From JBOGFI01 sp050743365 (GTDB lineage: Bacteria; Actinomycetota; Acidimicrobiia; IMCC26256; JACDBD01), in assembly GCA_050743365.1 (NCBI GenBank), contig JBOGFI010000037.1, forward strand, positions 1 to 49,570: 49,570 nt of DNA, given 5' to 3'. This document shows, piece after piece, positions 7,853 to 15,973 of this stretch. Made by a program: the position numbers and the translations under genes. Each line of letters begins with the position of its first letter. Within the stretch, counting starts at the first letter, position 1. The notes under the pieces are model-generated. The model was not told the origin of the DNA. It searched no databases and saw only the letters and a program-made list of their open reading frames with translations.

Positions 7853-8643
7853 CAGAAGATCCGCGGGTCCCGGATGACATCGGTCGCGACGAGGCGGACG
7901 TACAGGTCGGTGAGAACGACCCCGACGAGACTCACCCAGGCGATCTGCATGTGCCGATCGTTCAGGAAGGACACGACCTTCCACGCGCGGTACCGCCGGG
8001 GCGATCTGGACAACACGTCGAGACGCCCTCCACAAAGATGCCGGCAGGAATGGCAGGAAACGGTGTAGGCGCCGAGCAGCACAGCGTTGGCCAACAGGAT
8101 CACGGTGCCCACGCCCATGCCGGTGCCGTCAGGGAAGCTGAACGCCTTGATGCCGTCCCACAGGAGGAGGAACGGGAACGGCAGCACCAGATAGAAGAAG
8201 ACGCGGTGGACGTTTTGGAGGATCAGAGGAAAGCGGGACTCACCCCTGTAGCGCGATCGGGCGTCGGGGACGGCGCACGCCGGCGGCGACCAGAAGAAGG
8301 CCCGATAGTAGGCCTTGCGGTAGTAGTAGCAGGTGAGACGGAACCCGAGTGGGAACGGGAGGATCAATAGGGCGGGCGACAGACCCCACCAGCTGCCGAC
8401 GAGATTCCACGAGTGGTGCTCACAGTTGTCCGCCAGACACGGTGAGTAGAACGGCGAGAGGTACGGATCGGCGTAGTAGTCGGCGTTGACGAACGTCACG
8501 TACAGGCCGTAGACGATGAACCCGCCGAGCGCGAGCACCGTGATCAGTGGTTCGAGCCACCACCGATCCTGTCGGCGGGAGGGCACGCTCGGCTCCCCGA
8601 GCCTCGCGTCGCGCACACGCAACTGATCGGTGGTAGCCGCCAT
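7852..8643 (-). CDS. sdhC: succinate dehydrogenase membrane anchor (cytochrome b-like) subunit
   Basis: 263 residues with about five hydrophobic segments (LEPLITVLALGGFIVYGLYV, GLSPALLILPFPLGFRL, FFYLVLPFPFLLLW, VGTVILLANAVLLGAY, MQIAWVSLVGVVLTDLYV). Histidines next to the segments (NVHRVFF, CHSCRHLCGG, NDRHMQIAW) are candidate haem ligands. Anchors of this single-polypeptide type stand in for separate SdhC and SdhD proteins and carry quinone reduction. A Cys/His-rich spot (SCHSCRHLCGG) lies before the last membrane span. It is first in the sdh operon, directly upstream of and overlapping sdhA; a gap of about 40 bp separates it from the TPR-like gene. Confidence 0.88.
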   Translation of the reverse strand: MAATTDQLRVRDARLGEPSVPSRRQDRWWLEPLITVLALGGFIVYGLYVTFVNADYYADPYLSPFYSPCLADNCEHHSWNLVGSWWGLSPALLILPFPLGFRLTCYYYRKAYYRAFFWSPPACAVPDARSRYRGESRFPLILQNVHRVFFYLVLPFPFLLLWDGIKAFSFPDGTGMGVGTVILLANAVLLGAYTVSCHSCRHLCGGRLDVLSRSPRRYRAWKVVSFLNDRHMQIAWVSLVGVVLTDLYVRLVATDVIRDPRIF

Positions 8644-8686
8644 CCCCTGCGCTCCCTCTGCGCTCGGTGCCCGGTCAAACTAGCCG

Positions 8687-9190
8687 CTACTCCAGGGGCT
8701 GCTCCTGCTCCACCTCGGGTGGCCGGGGCCGAAGGTTGGCCTCCTGGATCGTCCGCACGCACGCGTTCCACCGCAGGATCGCCTCGTCGTCATCGGCGGG
8801 GCTCAGAACACTCGCCCGCTCGTAGCAGGCCATCGCAGAGCGGAAGCTGTCGTAGCCGAAGTCCGAACCCACCGGCCGGGCCAGGCGCGCACGCGCTTCG
8901 CGTTCCCAGACGAGGCCCTCGTAGTAGTTGCGCGCGTACGGGTCGGTGAGCCGGCCAACGTACTCCCGCGCCAAGCGGACGCCCCGCGTACCGTGTCTGC
9001 CGAACTGATCGGTCATCGAGAGGATGAGGACGACAAGGACCGGTTGGTTGCCGGGGTCGGCGGCGAGGATGTCGAGGCAGATACTCTCGGCCTGCTCGGG
9101 GTCACTGAGGAGTCGGTAGCGCTCGGCCTTCTCGAGTGCCCGCGGGATCGCGGCCTTCGAGATCGGCTTGAGTGTGAAGGACTCCGACAC
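8687..9190 (-). CDS. hypothetical protein with TPR-like helical repeats
   Basis: 167 residues from GTG 9190 (VSESFTLKPISKAAIPRALEKAERYRLL), which follows a GGGAGG Shine-Dalgarno-like stretch; an ATG-like start 8 codons upstream is possible. The sequence is helical, with repeats such as ALEKAERYRLLSDPEQAESICLDILAADPGNQPVLVVLIL and SAMACYERASVLSPADDDEAILRWNACVRTI, matching tetratricopeptide-type pairs. No enzymatic motif or membrane segment is seen. It sits between citrate synthase and the sdh operon on the same strand, suggesting a role in assembly or coordination of that metabolism, but that is inference from position only. Confidence 0.75.
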   Translation of the reverse strand: MSESFTLKPISKAAIPRALEKAERYRLLSDPEQAESICLDILAADPGNQPVLVVLILSMTDQFGRHGTRGVRLAREYVGRLTDPYARNYYEGLVWEREARARLARPVGSDFGYDSFRSAMACYERASVLSPADDDEAILRWNACVRTIQEANLRPRPPEVEQEQPLE

Positions 9191-9232
9191 CTCTCGCCCA
9201 CCTCCCGGGACCACGTGGTGACCGCGTGTGCG

Positions 9233-10792
9233 CTACGCCAGGTCGGGAACAGGCTGGGGCGGCGGCGGGCCCGCGTAGTGGGCGCTGGGGCGGATCAGCC
9301 GGTTGTCGGCCGCTTGCTCGAGGATGTGGCTGGTCCAGCCGATCACGCGACTGGACGCGAACGTGGGAGTGAACATCTCGCGGGGGACGCCGCAGGTGTC
9401 CATCACGATCCCGGCGTAGAACTCGACGTTAGTGTAGAGCTGGCGGCCCGGCTTCAGCTCGGCGAGCACGTCGACGGCCTTCTTCTCGATCGCCTTGGCC
9501 AGATCGACCTTGGGCCCGCCGAGCCGCTCGGCGACGCCGCGAAGCATGACCGAGCGGGGGTCGTCGGTCTTGTAGACGCGGTGGCCGAAACCCATGAGCC
9601 GGTCGCCCCGTTCCACCGCGTCGCGTAGCCACGGCTCGGCTTTATCCTCGGTTCCGATGGCGTCGAGCATGTCGAGGGCCCGGCTCGGCGCACCGCCGTG
9701 CAACGGGCCCGACAACGCGCCGATCGCCCCCACGACCGCCGAGCTCAGGTCTGCGCCCGTGGACGTGATCACTCGGGCGGTGAACGTCGACGCGTTGAAG
9801 CCGTGGTCGATCGTCGAGATGAGGTACTGCTCGACGGCGCGGGCGTGCCCGGGCTCCGGGACCTCTCCCAGCATCATGTACAGGTAGTTGGCGGCGTAGG
9901 ACAGCTCGGCGTGCGGGGCGATCGGCTCCATCCCATGCTTGAGCCGGTACAGCGCGGTCAGCAGCGTGGGCACCACCGCGCAGGTCTGGAGCGCCTGTCG
10001 ACGGAGCTCCTCGCGGCTCACGTCGAGCCAGGGCCGGAAGTCCAGGTCGACGCCCATCATCGAGGCGGTGGTGCGCAGCATGTCGAGCGGCGGCGCCTCG
10101 GGGCCGCCCAGCGCCGCGACCTGCGGCAGCAGGTCCTCGACATCGGGCGGGATCTCGCGCAGCGGGTTCACCTCGTCGATGAACCGGTTGCGCTCGTCGA
10201 CCGACGGCAGCTCGCCCTCGAAGAGCAGGTGCCACACGTCCTCGATGGTGCGCTTCTCGGCGAGCTCGACCGCGTTGTACTGGCGGTAGTGGTAGAAGCC
10301 CTCGAGGCCTCGTACGTCGCCGATGGCGGTGTCGGCCACGACGATGCCCTCGAGGCCCTTGGGGATGTCGGTGGCGGCCCGCTCGACCGGCAGGATCTGG
10401 GCGATCCTCATCAGGTCGCGCATCGATACCAGCCCGACGAGCTTGTCGTCGTCGACGACCGGAATGTGCCGGTACCCGTGCTCGGCGAGGCTCGCGAAGG
10501 CATCGGTGACCTCCTCGTCGGAGGCGACCGAGTCGGGGTCGGCCGTCATCCAGTCGGAGACCTTGTCGGCGCCCGTGTTGGCACCGGCGGCCGCGACTCG
10601 GATCATGTCGCGCTCGGTGAGGATGCCGATCGCCTTCTCGCCGTCGACGACGACGACGGAGCCGACCCGCTTCTCCCGCATCCGGGTGGCGGTGTCGGCG
10701 ATGGTCTCGCTCGCCGTGGCCGTGACCACCGGGTGGCTCATGATGTCGCCGACCGTGCGCGTTCCGGGTGCCTCGGTTGCGGCCATCGACAC
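9233..10792 (-). CDS. CBS-domain / citrate synthase fusion
   Basis: 519 residues. Residues about 13-65 and 78-132 are a tandem CBS pair (VGDIMSHPVVTATASETIADTATRM; VSDWMTADPDSVASDEEVTDAFASLAEHGYRHIPVVDDDKLVGLVSMRDL). From about 145 to the end is a complete citrate synthase-type enzyme with GPLHGGAP, LMGFGHRVYKTDDPRS and TNVEFYAGIVMDTCGVP. The two catalytic His are in place. The position usually held by the catalytic Asp (VDFY in many homologues) is Glu (VEFY). It should condense oxaloacetate (or a related 2-oxoacid) with an acyl-CoA, and the CBS pair, which in other proteins binds adenine nucleotides, may gate activity. It shares strand with the downstream sdh genes. Confidence 0.9.
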   Translation of the reverse strand: MSMAATEAPGTRTVGDIMSHPVVTATASETIADTATRMREKRVGSVVVVDGEKAIGILTERDMIRVAAAGANTGADKVSDWMTADPDSVASDEEVTDAFASLAEHGYRHIPVVDDDKLVGLVSMRDLMRIAQILPVERAATDIPKGLEGIVVADTAIGDVRGLEGFYHYRQYNAVELAEKRTIEDVWHLLFEGELPSVDERNRFIDEVNPLREIPPDVEDLLPQVAALGGPEAPPLDMLRTTASMMGVDLDFRPWLDVSREELRRQALQTCAVVPTLLTALYRLKHGMEPIAPHAELSYAANYLYMMLGEVPEPGHARAVEQYLISTIDHGFNASTFTARVITSTGADLSSAVVGAIGALSGPLHGGAPSRALDMLDAIGTEDKAEPWLRDAVERGDRLMGFGHRVYKTDDPRSVMLRGVAERLGGPKVDLAKAIEKKAVDVLAELKPGRQLYTNVEFYAGIVMDTCGVPREMFTPTFASSRVIGWTSHILEQAADNRLIRPSAHYAGPPPPQPVPDLA

Positions 10793-10822
10793 TCCCCCTC
10801 TCGCGATCGACCGTCGCGGAGT

Positions 10823-11458
10823 CTAGAGGCCTCCCCGGGCCAGCCGGTCAGGGTCGCGGGACCCCACGAGGTGCGCGGTCTCGTTGAGCGTGACGATCGA
10901 CCGTGGGCCCGAGCGAGCGGCGGCGACGCGGCTGACGGACGTGTACGCCGGCTCGAACCACAGGTGCCGCTCGAGCCCGAGGAGGGCGGCCAGGTAGACG
11001 TTGATCACCCCGCCGTGGCAGACGAGCGCCACCCGCCGCTGCGCGAACCGGCCGATGATCCCGTCGACGCAGGGCACGATGCGGGCCGTGAACTGCTCCG
11101 GGGGCTCGCCTCCGAAGTCCTCCCAGCGTCCCTCGATCATCGCGGTCCAGCGGTGGTCGCGCGTCTCGCGCAGCTCCTCGACCGGGATGTAGTGGTCGGC
11201 GTTCACGTCGTACTCCGCCAGGTCGGCGCAGACCTCGGGCTCGAGCCCGTGGGCCCGGGCGACCGGCTCGGCCGTCTGACGCGCTCGCGCGAGGGGGCTC
11301 GTCAGCACGGCGTCGAGCGGCTCGAGCGCGAGCCAGTCGGCCAGCCGCTCGGCCTGGGAGCGCCCCCGTTCGGTCAACGCCGGGTCGACGGGACCGCCGC
11401 CGCCCTCGCCCGGCGCGATCCGCACCGGCTCGGCATGGCGGATGAGGAGCAGGTCCAC
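10823..11458 (-). CDS. histidine phosphatase superfamily protein (phosphoglycerate mutase-like)
   Basis: 211 residues. The N-terminal LLLIRHAEP holds the phospho-accepting His8, and VALVCHGGVINVYLAALLGL near residue 155 supplies the second catalytic His. The remainder (PALTERGRSQAERLADWLA, AVLTSPLARARQTAEPVA) is standard for the family, which removes phosphate from sugars, phospholipids or nucleotides through a phosphohistidine intermediate. The substrate is undetermined. It starts 6 bp after the stop of the HAD-family gene, so it is probably in the same operon, with citrate synthase downstream. Confidence 0.9.
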   Translation of the reverse strand: MDLLLIRHAEPVRIAPGEGGGGPVDPALTERGRSQAERLADWLALEPLDAVLTSPLARARQTAEPVARAHGLEPEVCADLAEYDVNADHYIPVEELRETRDHRWTAMIEGRWEDFGGEPPEQFTARIVPCVDGIIGRFAQRRVALVCHGGVINVYLAALLGLERHLWFEPAYTSVSRVAAARSGPRSIVTLNETAHLVGSRDPDRLARGGL

Positions 11459-11464
11459 AGTCGG

Positions 11465-12100
11465 TCAGGCCAGTGTGAAGCCGAGTACGGACTCGAGCTC
11501 GGCCAGCGCCGCGGCCGGGTCGGTGACCTTGATCGTGGTCATCCCGAGCGCACGCGCCGCCTTCAGGTTCACGCCGAGGTCGTCGAGGAAGACCGACTCT
11601 TGTGGACGGACGCCCAGTCGCTCGCAGGCCAGCTCGTAGACCCGCGGGTCGGGCTTGCGCAGCCCCTCGACCGCCGACTCCACGATCACGTCGAAGCGGT
11701 CACCCAGGGCGGAGACGCCGCCGGACTCGCGCCGTTCGTGGTCGCCGGCCCAGTTGTTCGTGAGCGCGCCGGTCTTGAGCCCCTGGCTCCGGATCGCGTC
11801 CAGGGCGATCACCATCTCCGGTCGCGGGGCGAGCCCGGCGCCGACGGCCGCCATAATGTCGGAGGCCGACACCGTCTCGCCGGCGGCGGCGCATTCGGCC
11901 TCGAACGCGGTGCAGAACTCGTCGACCATCAGTTCGCCGCGCTCGAGCCGCGCCCACGCCCCGCCCTCGGGGTCGGCGAGCACCACCTCGCTGAGGAAAC
12001 GATGTGGGAGCCCGTGCTCGCGCTCGTAGGCGCGGAACACGTCGAGGGGCGACGGGAACACGACACCCCCGAGGTCGAAGATCACCGCTCGGTACTGCAT
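11465..12100 (-). CDS. HAD superfamily hydrolase
   Basis: 211 residues from ATG 12100 (MQYRAVIFDLGGVVFPSPLDVFR). Motif I is DLGGV with the nucleophile Asp9, motif II is in GALTNNWAG, motif III is in GLRKPDPRVYELACERLG and motif IV is SVFLDDLGVNLKAAR. The helical cap from about 20 to 85 fits an epoxide-hydrolase-N-terminal or haloacid-dehalogenase-like subgroup, so it is probably a phosphatase acting on a small molecule. Its ATG shares one base with the stop of the FAD-linked oxidase gene, indicating translational coupling. Confidence 0.88.
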   Translation of the reverse strand: MQYRAVIFDLGGVVFPSPLDVFRAYEREHGLPHRFLSEVVLADPEGGAWARLERGELMVDEFCTAFEAECAAAGETVSASDIMAAVGAGLAPRPEMVIALDAIRSQGLKTGALTNNWAGDHERRESGGVSALGDRFDVIVESAVEGLRKPDPRVYELACERLGVRPQESVFLDDLGVNLKAARALGMTTIKVTDPAAALAELESVLGFTLA

Positions 12101-13716
12101 CAGCGGATCGGGTCCACCAGCACGCCGGGATTGAGCAAGCCCGCGGGGTCGACGGCGGCCTTGGCCGCCCGCAGCGCGTCGGCGAAGGGCTCGGGACGCT
12201 GGCGGTCGTACCACGGCCGGTGGTCGCGGCCGACCGCGTGATGATGGGTGATGGTGGCGCCGTGCCGCATCAGCGCCTCGGACGCCGCCGCCTTGATCGC
12301 GGCCCACTGCGCGAGCTGGTCGCCGTCGCGCCCCGGCGCGATCACCGTGAAGTAGGGCGCGGGGCCGTCGGGGTACACGTGGGTGAAGCGGCAGGTGACG
12401 ACCCCGTTGGCGGCGTCGACAGCCGCCAATGCGCCCCGCACGGCCTGCATCACGTCGGCGTAGAGGGCGCCGAACCGATCCCAGGTGATCGCGGTCTCGA
12501 AGGTCTCGTTGACGCAGCCCATCGCCACCAGGGCGTCGCGCGTGTACGGCGCCCGGATGAACGCGTTGCGCCATGCGCCCGCCGCGCCTTCTCGTGAGGC
12601 GTCGTCGTCGGTTCGCGTGCGCACGGCGTCATCGGCCACGTCGCCGCCGTGGTCGCGGGCGCACTCGACCGCCCGGGCGATCCAGGGGTCGAGAGGATGG
12701 TCGGCCGACTCGAACGCCACCAGCAGCACGTGGGCGGAGCCGTCGTCGGTGCCGGTGATCATGGCTTCGGTGGCGTCGAGCAGCCGGCAGTTGGCCGGGA
12801 ACAGCCCGGCCTGGGCGAGCGCGCGGGCGGCGTCGACGCCGTCGTCGAACTTGCGGAAGCGGACCGGGGCCGAGGCGCGGAACCGGGGCCGGTCCTGGAG
12901 GCGCATCCACGCCTCGGTGATCACGCCGAGGATGCCCTCGGAGCCGAGCAGCAGCCGGTCGGGGGACGGCCCTGCGCCCGAGCCGGGCAGCCGGAACGTC
13001 TCCAGCACGCCGCCGGGCGTGACCGCCCGCAGCGACTCCACGAAGTCGTCGATGTGGGTGTAGAGGGTGGCGTAGTGGCCGCCCGACCGGGTCGCGATCC
13101 ATCCCCCGAGGGTCGAGCACTCGAACGACTGCGGGAAGTGGCGGAGGGTGAGGCCGTGGGGGCGGAGCTGCTCCTCGAGCGCGGGGCCGTAGACCCCGGT
13201 CTGGATGCGGGCGGCGCGGGAGGTGCGGTCGATCTCGAGCACGCGGTCGAGGTTGCGGAGGTCGATCGTCACGACACCGGAGTACTGCCCGTCGCCGGCG
13301 TCGCACTCGACGCCTCCGACCACCGACGAGCCGCCGCCGTACGGGACGGCGGCGGCGCCGGCCTCGGCGCACCAGTCGAGCAGCCCGGCGACGTCGTCCT
13401 CGGTTCGAGGCAACGCAACGACGTCAGGCGGATGCGGGAACTCGCGCCGGAACGCGCGGACAACGTCGCGGAACGACTTGCCGTAGGTGTGACCGGCCCG
13501 CTCGAACGGGTCGGTGGTGCAGAGCGACGCGAGCGACGTCGGCGGGGTGAGGCGGGGGGCGGGCAGGTCGAGCTCATCGAGAGTGGGGGCCTCGGCGACG
13601 GCCAGTGAGTCAACCCGGAACATCGCCGCCAGGGTCTGCGCCATCGACTCCTGCTGGGCCCGGGTCGGGCCCTCGCCCTCGTAGCCCCAGCCCCAGAACT
13701 TTCGCCGTCGCGCCAC
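12100..13716 (-). CDS. FAD-binding oxidase (alkyldihydroxyacetone phosphate synthase-like)
   Basis: 538 residues from GTG 13716 (VARRRKFWGWGYEGEGPT). The opening FWGWGYEGEG is typical of the actinobacterial FAD-linked oxidase C group that includes alkylglycerone-phosphate synthases. The PP-loop region VVALPRTEDDVAGLLDWCAEAGAAAVPYGGGSSVVGG binds FAD pyrophosphate. LRHFPQSFECSTLGGWIATRSGGHYATLYTHIDDFVESL and LLLGSEGILGVITEAWMRL follow, and the C-terminus has HHHAVGRDHRPWY near the active site. It could form ether lipids or oxidise a hydroxy acid; sequence alone does not decide. The promoter must lie in the short gap before the divergent gene at 13775. Confidence 0.88.
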   Translation of the reverse strand: MARRRKFWGWGYEGEGPTRAQQESMAQTLAAMFRVDSLAVAEAPTLDELDLPAPRLTPPTSLASLCTTDPFERAGHTYGKSFRDVVRAFRREFPHPPDVVALPRTEDDVAGLLDWCAEAGAAAVPYGGGSSVVGGVECDAGDGQYSGVVTIDLRNLDRVLEIDRTSRAARIQTGVYGPALEEQLRPHGLTLRHFPQSFECSTLGGWIATRSGGHYATLYTHIDDFVESLRAVTPGGVLETFRLPGSGAGPSPDRLLLGSEGILGVITEAWMRLQDRPRFRASAPVRFRKFDDGVDAARALAQAGLFPANCRLLDATEAMITGTDDGSAHVLLVAFESADHPLDPWIARAVECARDHGGDVADDAVRTRTDDDASREGAAGAWRNAFIRAPYTRDALVAMGCVNETFETAITWDRFGALYADVMQAVRGALAAVDAANGVVTCRFTHVYPDGPAPYFTVIAPGRDGDQLAQWAAIKAAASEALMRHGATITHHHAVGRDHRPWYDRQRPEPFADALRAAKAAVDPAGLLNPGVLVDPIR

Positions 13717-13774
13717 GGCGGGCAGGCTATGCCCGGAACGAGCCGCCGACGCCGCCGACGCGAGGAATCCGCTG

Positions 13775-14509
13775 ATGGAGACAAAGGTCGACGAGATCGC
13801 CCCCGGGATCCACCGCCTCTCGACGTTCGTGCCCGAGATCGCCGAGCCCGCCGGCTTCACGTTCAATCAGTTCCTCGTCGACGCCGACGAGCCGCTGCTG
13901 TTCCACTGCGGGCCCCGCCAGATGTTCCCGCTGGTGGCGGACGCCGTCGGCCGGATCATGCCGGTCGAGCGGCTGCGCTGGATCACGTTCGGCCACGTCG
14001 AGTCGGACGAGTGCGGCTCGATGAACGAGTGGCTCGCGGCCGCGCCGAAAGCGGAGGTGGCGCACGGGGTCATCGGCTGTCTCGTGTCTCTGAACGACCT
14101 CGCCGACCGACCACCCCGGGCGCTCGAGGACGGCGAGGTGATCGACCTCGGCGGCAAGCGGGTACGCCACCTCGACACCCCGCACGTCCCGCACGCGTGG
14201 GAGGCGCGGGTGCTGTACGAGGAGACGACCGGGACGCTGCTGTGCGGCGACCTGTTCACCCATATCGGCGACGGGCCTGCACTCACCCGGGACGACATCG
14301 TGGGCCCGGCGATGGAGACCGAGGACATTTTCCTGGCCTCGTGCCTCACCCCCCAGACCGCGCCGACGATCCGGAAGCTCGCCGACCTCGAGCCGCGCGC
14401 GCTCGCGCTCATGCACGGCTCGTCCTTCGACGGCGACTGCCCTGCCGCGCTGCGGGCACTCGCCGACGGCTACCAGGAACGCCTCGAGAACGCGGCAGCG
14501 TCAGCCTGA
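13775..14509 (+). CDS. MBL-fold protein of the oxygen-binding diiron (ODP/FDP-like) group
   Basis: 244 residues. The metal-binding motif is GHVESDECGSMNEWL (His74, Glu76, Asp78, Glu79, Cys80), the variant H-x-E-x-D-E-C-G known from oxygen-binding diiron proteins and related to flavodiiron proteins, instead of the hydrolase HxHxDH. Further metal ligands lie in LDTPHVPHAWEA, LLCGDLFTH and ALMHGSSF. There is no fused flavodoxin domain. It probably senses or reduces O2 or NO in the cytosol. The start ATG is preceded by a short gap from the divergent FAD oxidase; the 3' end nearly meets YceI on the other strand. Confidence 0.82.
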   Translation: METKVDEIAPGIHRLSTFVPEIAEPAGFTFNQFLVDADEPLLFHCGPRQMFPLVADAVGRIMPVERLRWITFGHVESDECGSMNEWLAAAPKAEVAHGVIGCLVSLNDLADRPPRALEDGEVIDLGGKRVRHLDTPHVPHAWEARVLYEETTGTLLCGDLFTHIGDGPALTRDDIVGPAMETEDIFLASCLTPQTAPTIRKLADLEPRALALMHGSSFDGDCPAALRALADGYQERLENAAASA

Positions 14510-14514
14510 CCAAG

Positions 14515-15084
14515 TCACCCGGAGCGCAGCACCGCCTCGATCTCGAGCTCGATGCGGACCGTCTTGCCCAATAGCACCCCGCCGGTCTCGAGCACGACGT
14601 TCCAGTTGGCGCCGAAGTCGTCCCGGTCGATCTCGGTCGAAGCCGAGAAGCCGGCCCGCTTCCCGCCCCAGGGGTCGTCGGACCAGCCGAGGTACTCGAC
14701 GTCGAGGGTCACGGGCCTGGTCACGTCCCGGATGGTGAGGTCGCCCTCGACCACGTAGCGGCCAGGCTCGTCGGGGCGCACGGCCGTGCTCCGGAACGAG
14801 AGCGTCGGGAAGCGCTCCACGTCGAGGAAATCGGGGTTGCGCAGGTGGGCATCCCGGTCGGGGTTGTGGGTGTCGATGCTGGCGGCCTGGATCTGGGCCT
14901 CCACCGACGACCGGCTCGGGTCGGCATCGATCGTGATCGAACCCTCGAACTCGGTGAAGCGGCCCCGGACCTTCGACAGCAGGTGCCGGGCGACGAACTC
15001 CACGTTGGAGTGCGCGGGGTCGATCTCCCACACACCGGGGGAGAGGATGTCCTGGTCGGGTCGGGTGATCTGCGTGGTGCTCAT
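14515..15084 (-). CDS. YceI family lipid-binding-like protein
   Basis: 189 residues: GVWEIDPAHSNVEFVARHLLSKVRGRFTEFEGSITID, then SIDTHNPDRDAHLRNPDFLDVERFPTLSFRST, then GDLTIRDVTRPVTLDVEYLG and a final GVLLGKTVRIELEIEAVL. These are the standard YceI lipocalin-like blocks; the fold binds long polyisoprenoid or amphiphilic ligands. No signal peptide is visible, so this copy is cytosolic. It is divergent from an HxlR regulator gene, an arrangement suggesting control by that regulator. Confidence 0.92.
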   Translation of the reverse strand: MSTTQITRPDQDILSPGVWEIDPAHSNVEFVARHLLSKVRGRFTEFEGSITIDADPSRSSVEAQIQAASIDTHNPDRDAHLRNPDFLDVERFPTLSFRSTAVRPDEPGRYVVEGDLTIRDVTRPVTLDVEYLGWSDDPWGGKRAGFSASTEIDRDDFGANWNVVLETGGVLLGKTVRIELEIEAVLRSG

Positions 15085-15100
15085 GAGCGCCCCTTCTGCT

Positions 15101-15147
15101 AATCTCTAGTAAGGTACTTATGGTCTACAAGTCCAGGGAGGCGCCCA
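15101..15147. promoter_or_regulatory. YceI/HxlR divergent control region
   Basis: The 63 bp between the divergent starts is less GC-rich than the flanks and contains an inverted repeat AGTA-AGG-TACT at 15108-15118, inside the near-palindrome TAAGGTACTTA. GTAC-centred sites of this kind are compatible with HxlR-type operators. A GGGAGG ribosome-binding site at 15136-15141 fixes the HxlR start at 15148. Operator function is inferred. Confidence 0.4.
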
Positions 15148-15525
15148 ATGTTCCCCGGAGCCGCCGGACCGATGGCGGTAGGGTCCGCGACCATGGGAGC
15201 GGAGCCGGCCGAGGAGTACTGCGCCACCTACCAGCGGGCGATCGAGCTGGTGGGGCGCCGCTGGACCGGTGAGATCGTGCGGGCGCTTCTCGCCGGAAAG
15301 ACCCGCTTCAGCGAGTTCACCGCCACCATCCCCGGTCTCAGCGACCGGCTCCTCTCGGAGCGGCTCAAGGACCTCGAGACCGAGGGGATCGTCCAGCGCT
15401 GCGTGAGCCCGGACACCCCGGTACGGGTCGACTATCGCCTCACCGACAAGGGGGAGGCCCTCGGCGACGTCGTGGACGCCGTGTCGGCCTGGGCCGAGCG
15501 GTGGGTGCGCGCGGGCAGTGGATGA
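15148..15525 (+). CDS. HxlR-family winged-helix transcriptional regulator
   Basis: 125 residues from ATG 15148, placed 6 bp after GGGAGG. The core EYCATYQRAIELVGRRWTGEIVRALLAGKTRFSEFTATIPGLSDRLLSERLKDLETEGIVQRCV is the classic HxlR winged helix (GRRW, RFSEF, SDRLLSERL), followed by the wing VRVDYRLTDKGEALGDV. The single Cys near the N-terminus (EEYCATY) is conserved in redox- or electrophile-sensing members. It probably represses itself and the divergent yceI gene. The stop overlaps the start of the SnoaL-like gene by 8 bp. Confidence 0.92.
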   Translation: MFPGAAGPMAVGSATMGAEPAEEYCATYQRAIELVGRRWTGEIVRALLAGKTRFSEFTATIPGLSDRLLSERLKDLETEGIVQRCVSPDTPVRVDYRLTDKGEALGDVVDAVSAWAERWVRAGSG

Positions 15526-15973
15526 CGCCACCGCGATCACCGCGCTGATCCACGCCTACGCCGAGCTGCTCGACGCCGGCGACCTCGACGGCGTCGCGGC
15601 GCTGTTCGAGGACGCGACGTGGGGCTCGCCCGGCCGCGGCGAGCCGCTGCGGGGCGCGGCGCCGGTGCGTCGGGGCTACGACGGCGTGATCCTCCACGAG
15701 GACGGGACGCCCGCCACCAAGCACGTGATCTCGAACGTCACCATCGACGTCGACGAGGCCAACAGGACGGCCACGGCGCGTTCGTACTTCACCGTGCTCC
15801 AGGCTCTGCCCGACTTCCCGCTCCAGCCGATCATCGCCGGTCGGTACCACGACCGGTTCGGACGGGTCGAGGGCCGGTGGCGTTTTACCGAGCGCGTCAT
15901 CGTCCCCGACCTTCTCGGGGATCTGAGCCGGCACCTGCGTGACCCCGGGGAGGCCACCCGGGCCCAGGGGTGA
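15518..15973 (+). CDS. SnoaL/NTF2-like protein
   Basis: 151 residues from GTG (VDDATAITALIHAYAELLDAGDLDGVAALFEDATW), the usual opening of the SnoaL-like NTF2 cone fold. It continues with an Arg/Gly loop, TKHVISNVTIDVDEANRTATARSYFTVLQ and AGRYHDRFGRVEGRWRFTERVIVPD. The fold encloses a hydrophobic pocket; members act as ketosteroid isomerase-like or polyketide-modifying enzymes, or simply bind ligands. It is translationally coupled to HxlR upstream and overlaps the luciferase-like gene downstream by 4 bp, so it is likely part of one operon. Confidence 0.85.
   Translation: MDDATAITALIHAYAELLDAGDLDGVAALFEDATWGSPGRGEPLRGAAPVRRGYDGVILHEDGTPATKHVISNVTIDVDEANRTATARSYFTVLQALPDFPLQPIIAGRYHDRFGRVEGRWRFTERVIVPDLLGDLSRHLRDPGEATRAQG

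Noticed and set aside
9698..12241. An 847-codon open frame on the plus strand
   Set aside because: It lies antisense to citrate synthase, the phosphatase and the HAD gene, has the Arg/Asp/His-rich composition of a high-GC shadow frame and matches no family.
12100..13866. FAD oxidase starting at 13866
   Set aside because: The added 50 residues overlap the divergent MBL gene; the family N-terminus FWGWGYEGEG begins just after GTG 13716.
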